The notes under the pieces: generated by a model
What the model saw: the letters and a program-made list of their open reading frames with translations, nothing else
The model's database searches: none
Told to the model about the DNA's origin: nothing
Source of the DNA: Hydnum rufescens UP504
Taxonomy: Eukaryota; Basidiomycota; Agaricomycetes; Cantharellales; Hydnaceae
Assembly (NCBI GenBank): GCA_014904985.1
Contig: MU128983.1
Location: 183,424-247,423 of the forward strand
Reading direction: 5' to 3'
Length of the DNA stretch: 64,000 bases
Position numbers and translations under genes: made by a program
Shown: positions 58,070-64,000 of the stretch, in pieces
How positions within the stretch are numbered: position 1 is the first letter of the stretch
How the letters are laid out: every line of letters starts with the position of its first letter

Positions 58070-59052
58070 AGGGGGTAAAGGTTATATCACCAGATGTGAA
58101 GGTGGTGGGAAGGGCAAGCGATGGCAAAAGAAAATAGCTCAGCGCGACTGGTCGGCTCAAGACTTTGGGTAATCTGATTTGAGTCGGCCTCGTTGAATGC
58201 ATTATATACAGTCGTCGCCCGTTGTAATTGTAGACTGGTGGGGGATGTAAGGACATTCATCTTTTCTCTCCAGCCTCAAGATAAATCAGCTCGACACCCT
58301 ATGACAACACTTTCTTGCCATTGTTCACCCGTATACGACGATACGTCCTCCGGCGCCCATGAATATTAATATCAGGCGAGCCGTGCACCGCTGCTCGAGA
58401 ACTGCGCGCCTGTGATCCGTTAAATCCAGTCGATCACGTCCCTTGCAATGATATTGGGGAATGAACCAAGGGGTGGTAGAGCGTCATTTGGATCACCGCT
58501 AAAGTAGGCGCACTTGGCAACTTATATTGGGCCAATGTTTCGATACACTTCCGCATTGTGATGAGGTCGAAATATATTTATCTTGAGGATTGATTTAACC
58601 TGCAACTACCCGCTGCTCCTAAGAGGAGCTATAAGGGAACAGAGGTCTGGGGGAATTGTACAAACACAGAGGGAATATGAAAGAAGAAAAGCCCATGGCC
58701 CCAGACCTCGAACTCCTTCGTCCAGAGATACCACGTCCGAAATCGGTTGGAGTTTTACATTTTATCACGCGCGCTCTTCCTCATGAGGATTACATCATGA
58801 TTTGGTTTCATATGCGGGCATTTGTGGGCAGCTGGCTAGGTCCGGGGAAGGCGCTGACTCCCGGTCTCTTCGTTTCCTGTTTCTTCTTCCTCTCTGAATG
58901 CAAGTGTCGATGGAGAGTATGAAGCCGCGATTATGTAATCGCTGCTTGTTGCGGATTAGAGCGCGCGAAGCGCACGACCTGTGCGATTACCGTTCTGCTA
59001 CATTTTCTAAACCGATCAGGATCTCCCCTCGGCTCCTACCGTGTTCTCTATC
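58070..59052. other. NLR leader region, third copy
   Basis: From about 58344 it matches 19082 onward (GAATATTAATATC, then GATCACGTCCCTTGCAATGA type blocks). From 58600 it also matches 29590-30000 (CTAAGAGGAGCTATAAGG; GGGGGAATTGTACAAACACA). No gene inside. Confidence 0.6.
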
Positions 59053-61920
59053 ATGCCACGGCACCAACACTTCTCTATACGTGAGTTTCCCTCCGATTCC
59101 TTGTCGCTCTACTGATTCGTGTGTTCCAGAAACTGGTAGAGGGGGCGATGGGCTTGGGGAAGCTGTCGGTGTTGGTGGCCAGGGAGGGGACATTGCTATC
59201 AATTTCAATGGTCGGCTCCGCCCTAAGACTTCGCCTTTTGACTGCCCACCCATAGTTTATATTGCTCCAGACATGCGAGGATATACGGGCATCGCCCGTT
59301 TGATGCCCGTTCGTGCCCGCCATGCCGAGTATAACTCTGCTCGCAAGGATGCCCCATCATCATGTCTCGAGGGCACCCGAGTCGATATTTTGGCCGATAT
59401 TATGTCGTGGTTGGGTCTCACTGATGACAATGCACACCCTGTATATTGGCTCAATGGGCTTGCAGGGATTGGCAAGTCAACCATTGCAACGACTGTCGCC
59501 GAGCGAGCAGAGGAGAAGGGTATGCTGGGAGCAACCTTCTTCTTTTCTCGAAACGATAGGGCTTTACGCGATCCGCACACCGTCTTTCCCACGCTCGCCT
59601 TCCAACTCGCGAATTCTGACAATCGATTCAAGTCCGTTATCGTGGAGGCCCTCAAAGAAGATGAAGGAATTGAGGACAGAGGTCTATTGCGTCAGCTGGA
59701 GGGTTTAATCGTGAACCCACTTCTCCGGATCCGTCGGAACCGACATCCCACACTTATCATCCTTGATGCCCTCGACGAATGCGAGGAAAAAGGTGCTACA
59801 GACATTCTACGACTTTTGTTCTCCCACGCAACTCGAGTGCCATTCCTTCGAATATTCGTCACCAGTAGACCCGAGTTCCACATCTCATCGGTATTCAACC
59901 GGTTCGAGAATTACGCCAAGACAATTCTTCATAACGTCGAAGCATCGGTTATCCAGCAGGATATCGCCCTTTATATTCGAACAGAGTTGGAAAAGATTCC
60001 TCAGAGACTGGGTCTTCCCATGCCTGCGGATTGGACGACGGAAGCCGAGAAGCATGCACTAGTAGAGAGGTCAGGAAAACTGTTCATTTTCGCAGCCACA
60101 TGTATCCGATTCATTGGGGACGATCGTGTGTTGGCTCCCCGTGAGCATCTGGCTCTTATCCTCGGCAGTCAACCCCTCGAGAGTGTAGACCTGTCAGAAG
60201 TGACACCATACAAGGAGCTGGACGTTCTTTATATGAGGCTGCTCCGCCAATCATTGTCCGATTCAAATCCGCGTCTGATTCAGAATCGCTTCCAGATCGT
60301 TGTTGGTAGCATTGTGCTGCTGTGGCAGCCCCTCCCGCTTCGTTCCTTGGCAGTGTTCATCGAGAATAGCGTCGGGACAGTGAGTAATGTATTACGCCAC
60401 CTTCAATCTGTCATAATCCCTCCATATGACGAAAATGAGGCGCCTCGTATCTATCACCCTTCCTTCGTTGACTTTATCACCAACCCTTCGCGATGCTCCA
60501 TGGAAGGATTCTTGATCACTGCAGTCCCAGTGCAAGAGCAGCGGCATACCCTGCGATGCTTCCGCCTGATGGAGATGTGCCTGAAACGAGATGTGGCCGG
60601 GATCGAAGACCCGTCGCTGTTGAACAGCAAGGTTGATGGATTTGAAGCCAAGGTGGCAAGTGCGCTGCCTGCGGAGGCACAATATGCGTGTCGATTTTGG
60701 GGATCGCATCTGTCACGTGTCGAGATTGGAGATGAGAAGGTGATGGGGGCGCTGGAGGAATTCGCAATGCGGTCGATTTTGTGGTGGATAGAGGCAATGA
60801 GTCTGCTTGGAAGTATCCATACTGTTGCAAGCTCCGTTCGGGAGGCACACCGATGGGCAGTACGTACCTTTATTGTTTATTTGTCGATGACCCACTGATT
60901 TGATGATGGTGTGGATGACAGGTGAGCTCAAAATGCAAAGCAATCCTTGTTACCCTGCTGGCCGATGCACGGCGTTTCATTCTTGCTCATGCTGAAGTCA
61001 TAAGAGCAAGCGCACTTCATGTATATCATTCTGCATTGCCATTTACCCCTCATGACACTGCATTGTACAAAGTATATTGCAAAGAGACAAGGCATTCTAT
61101 CCGTGTACTCCAAGAGATTGACCATCAATGGCCACACATCCTGGCCAATTTCACTGGCCATTCTGACCGCATTTCCTCCATTGCCTGTTCAAAAGATGGC
61201 TTGCAACTGGCATCTGGCTCCTGGGACAAATCCATAAAGTTGTGGGATATCACATCAGGTTTGCTCACTGCAACCCTAGAAGGCCATACCAAATCAGTTA
61301 AATCTGTGGCATTTTCCCCTGATGGCAACCGACTGGCCTCGGGCTCTTCTGATTCATCCATCCGGTTGTGGGATGCTACTTCTGGCATCCCCATTGGAGT
61401 GCTAAAAGGCCATTTGGGGGCTGTTCAGAGTGTGGCATATTCACCGGATGGGTCTAGATTGGCATCAGCCTCCTTTGACCATTCCGTACGCTTGTGGGAT
61501 GCCATATCAGGTGTACTCTGTACAATCTTAGAAGGACATACTGGCAGGGTTTATTCTGTTGCATTTTCACCTGATGGCTCACAACTGGCATCAGGCTCCT
61601 CAGACTCTTCTATATGGTTGTGGGATGCTATGTTGGGCACACCTATTACAATACTAGGAGGCAGCACTGGTTGCATCCATTGCATTGTGTTTTCTCCTGA
61701 TGGCTTGCAACTGGCAGCCTCTGATGACATCTCTGTCCAGTTGTGGGACAGCACATCTGGCCCCCCCATTGTTCTCCTCAGAGGTGATACTGTTTCAGCT
61801 TGTTCTGTTGCATTTTCCTTAGATGGGATGCAGCTGGCATGTTCCAGGGATGGATTGATACAAATATGGGATGCCACATCTGGCACACCTGTTACCATCC
61901 TAAGGCATGATGTTAGGGCC
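59053..61920 (+). pseudogene. NACHT-WD40 NLR, copy 3, truncated by an LTR retrotransposon
   Basis: Exons 59053-59080, 59130-60859 and 60922-61920 align with the intact copy. MPRHQHFSI plus QTGRGGDGLGEAVGVGGQGG, GLAGIGKST, LIILDALDEC and about seven WD40 repeats (for example VAFSPDGNRLASGSSDSSIR) are present without internal stops. At 61920, within the repeat after TSGTPVTILRHDVR, the sequence changes to the LTR start TGTCAGGG. The frame runs 41 codons into the LTR before stopping at 62043, so a truncated or LTR-terminated protein is possible. The rest of the WD40 domain may lie beyond the window. Confidence 0.85.
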
Positions 61921-63165
61921 TGTCAGGGTTTGCCCCTTACTCTGGTCCACTCTGGATCACTCCAGTCCTTGTCCACCCACCTCCAGCTCCAGTCCAGTTC
62001 TCCGCTTATTTCCTTCACCCAAGTCCACTTTGCTTCTGCTTGATTCCGGTTTGACTCCAGTCCAACCCTATCTTGGTTTCATTTCCTTTTCATTTCCCTT
62101 TCATTTCCCATTGCTTCCGGTTTGCCCCTGGCCAAGTTCCTGTTCCTGTTCCTGTCCCCCTTGTAACCACCCCCAGTTTAGTGATCACTCCCCCATAGTA
62201 TAGTCATCATGTATAAGTAGTCCGAGAGTGAAGTCCAGAGACCTGTCAGGGCCACACTGCGATGAGAGCACCAAACAAATATAAACACAGATAATTCCGG
62301 CTAAGTCTGGCTAAGTCTGGGAGAATCTGGGCAAGAATGAGATAATGAGGATAGGAGGGGATGGAGAGGCAGTCCAGCGGCCCAGAGGGGACTAGGTGGA
62401 AATGAGCACAGCAGTCCTTAAGCTCACAGAGTCAACTGGAAAGTACCAGGCCTGTAGTCCGGAGTAACAGTGGAAATCCTGAGATTATGTAATATGAATA
62501 CGGAATACATGAAGGCTGACCTGTAGTCTAGAGTAACAGTGGAAATCCTGAGAGACCAAAGCTGGGGTCTCTGGACTTTGCTCTTGGACTACTTATACAT
62601 GATGACTATACTACAGGGGAGTGATCGCTAAACTGGGGGTGGTTACAAGGGGGACAGGAACAGGAACAGGAACAGGAACTCGGCCAGGGGCAAACCAGAA
62701 GCAATGGGAAATGAAAGGGAAATGAAAAGGAAATGAAACTAAGATAGGGTTGGACCAGAGTCAAACTGGACTCAAGCCAGAAGCAAAGTGGACTTGGGTG
62801 AAGGAAATAAGCGGAGAACTGGACTGGAGCTGGAGGTGGGTGGACAAGGACCAGAGTGATCTGGAGTGGACTGGAGTAAGGGGCAAACCCTGACAAGACC
62901 CCAGCTTTGGTCTCTCAGGATTTCCACTGTTACTCTGGACTACAGGCCCAAGTAATTTCCAGTTGACTCCATGAGCTTAAGGACTGCTGTGCTCATTTCT
63001 GCCTAGTCCCCTCTGGGCTGCTGGACTGCCTCTCCATCCCCTCCTATCCTCATTATCTCGTTCTTGCCTGGATTCTCCTGGACTTAGCTGGACTTACACC
63101 GGACTTAGCTGGAATTATCTGTGTTTATATTTGTTTGGTGCTCTCATCACAGCATGGCCCTGACA
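61921..63165 (+). mobile_element. 5' LTR of a Ty3-like retrotransposon, split by a solo LTR
   Basis: Begins TGTCAGGGTTTGCCCC and ends GGCCCTGACA (TG...CA with an 8-bp inverted end). It is interrupted at 62243 by another LTR. Without it, the LTR would be about 588 bp (61921-62243 plus 62901-63165). A gag frame follows at once on the plus strand. The TGTCAGGG/CCCTGACA ends recur in the solo LTR and in the fragment at 42950. Confidence 0.8.
62244..62895 (-). mobile_element. Solo LTR of the same family, inserted in opposite orientation
   Basis: Runs TGTCAGGGCC to GGGCAAACCCTGACA, is the reverse complement of the LTR it sits in, and is flanked by the 5-bp duplication AGACC (62239-62243 and 62896-62900). 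No internal retrotransposon region is present, so it is a solo LTR left after LTR-LTR recombination. Strand is given relative to the gag-bearing element. Confidence 0.88.
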
Positions 63166-63784
63166 GAAGACCAAAGCTCTCTCACGAGCCCACCATCTGG
63201 ATTGCTTAGTATTGCCAATTTCCCTCCTACTCCTCATTCCAAAATGTCCAACAGTGCTCCAGTAGCCATTACCGCTGACCACCTCCAACACCTCACCCAA
63301 CTCCAACAACAAAATGCCGCCCTCCATGAGGAGCTAGATGACATGCGGAACCAAGGGACACACATTGCTGGCTTTGTGTTGGCTGCAGTCCAGCAGACAC
63401 TCCAGCAGCACCCTCCACCTACCCAGTCTGCTTGCGAGGCCAAGGGGGCTGACCCCAAACCATTCTCTGGCGATCAGAAGAAAACGGAGAGTTTCCTATG
63501 CTCTGTCCAGCTGAACATTGCCCTCCAACCTAGAGTCTATCTGACAGAGTTGCACAAAATCCTGTACACACTCCTGGATGAAGGATGGAACTGCTGGAGC
63601 ATGGGCGGAAAGTCTCTCCACCTCCTTCCTAGATCCGGAAACCCACAATCCATATGAGACCTTTGAAGGGTTCCTAGTTGCCTTTGAAAGCACTTTCGGA
63701 GAACCAGACCAGCAGTTCACTGCACAATCCCAACTCCGGAATCTGAAACAAGGCAAGATGCAACTCAGTCAGCCACAAATGTAG
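63154..63784 (+). pseudogene. Ty3-like retrotransposon gag, broken
   Basis: MALTEDQSSLTSPPSGLLSI, then (possible true start at 63244) MSNSAPVAITADHLQHLTQL, a Gln-rich coiled region QQQNAALHEELDDMRNQGTH, and the capsid-like part ADPKPFSGDQKKTESFLCSV with LYTLLDEG. A frameshift near 63585 moves the reading to GAWAESLSTSFLDPETHNPY, ETFEGFLVAFESTFGEPDQQ and LRNLKQGKM, which stops at 63784. This layout is that of the Gag of fungal Ty3/Gypsy elements. The zinc knuckle and pol are not in the window; another repeat seems to start where gag stops. Confidence 0.8.
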
Positions 63785-64000
63785 GTCTAGTTAGATATTA
63801 CAAGCCTTGCATTTATATAGTCTAACTAGAGGTTTTGATGCTGGGGCCCCTGGGGCTGGCTAACCTGATTTCTGTGGTTCAGGCAGGGGCCCCCAGGGGC
63901 CCCTGTGTGGGACTTCACATATCAAACCAAGCTCCAACTTATAGATCTCAACTAGGACTCTCTCCCATACCACTGTAGTAGAACCAACTTCTATTATGAG
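63785..64000 (+). repeat. Further repeat starting at the gag break
   Basis: Begins at or near TGTAGGTCTAGTTAGA and holds an inverted pair TAGTTAGA...TCTAACTA (63789-63829). A GC-rich inverted stretch GGGGCCCCTGGGG / CAGGGGCCCCCAGGGGCCCC follows (63843-63905). It may be the start of another mobile element inserted into gag; the window ends before it can be named. Confidence 0.4.

Larger units (their letters stand above)
54829..58343 (+). repeat. Tandem unit 2, right part
   Basis: Continuation of unit 2 after the transposon: RING 3' part, minus-strand piece and AlaX-like copy B, in the same order and sense as 26700-29577 of unit 1. Confidence 0.85.

Overview
The window looks like nuclear DNA of a basidiomycete, most likely an agaricomycete plant pathogen of the Rhizoctonia/Ceratobasidium type. 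Genes are split by many short GT-AG introns of about 45-80 bp. The gene families (KDZ transposase, NACHT-WD40 NLRs, GH16/WSC secreted glucanases, Crinkler-kinase effector, NIS1-like secreted protein) and the dense repeats fit that group. The species is an inference, not a reading.

The left third (1-19,000) is mostly single-copy. In order it holds: the 3' part of a Ser/Thr-rich single-pass membrane protein; a decayed Crinkler gene with a kinase-like C-terminus; a one-domain PDI-like gene (minus); a WSC+GH16 secreted hydrolase (minus); a small NIS1-like secreted protein (minus); a Ras-like GTPase with a CaaX end; PEX7, the peroxisomal PTS2 receptor; and a second GH16 hydrolase. Ras-like, PEX7 and the second GH16 read through cleanly once introns are placed. 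PDI, the WSC-GH16 gene and the NIS1-like gene each carry apparent single-base frameshifts.

From about 19,080 to 61,920 lies a tandem array of three copies of one ~10.5 kb unit. The unit order is leader, NACHT-WD40 NLR, unrecognised minus-strand gene, RING/coiled-coil gene, unrecognised minus-strand piece, alanyl-tRNA editing (AlaX-like) gene. Only the first NLR is intact. The second has an 8-bp deletion between the NACHT and WD40 parts. The third is cut in its WD40 domain by an LTR retrotransposon. The RING and AlaX copies are all broken.

The second unit's RING gene is split by an 18,219-bp DNA transposon (36,602-54,820). It has ~265-290 bp terminal inverted repeats and an exact 8-bp target duplication (TTTGGGAT). 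It encodes a KDZ (Kyakuja-Dileera-Zisupton) transposase on the minus strand. It also carries a divergent coiled-coil gene, a small membrane-protein ORF, an LTR-like fragment and, in its right half, plus-strand cargo genes with several coding minisatellites. A complete 2,928-bp pogo-type element (43,917-46,844; perfect 20-bp inverted repeats, TA duplication) is nested inside it.

At the right edge a Ty3-like element (5' LTR plus gag) interrupts the third NLR, and its LTR has itself been hit by an oppositely oriented solo LTR of the same family with a 5-bp duplication. The order of insertions can therefore be read directly. The best candidates for something new are the KDZ element with its cargo, and the amplified NLR unit that it invaded.
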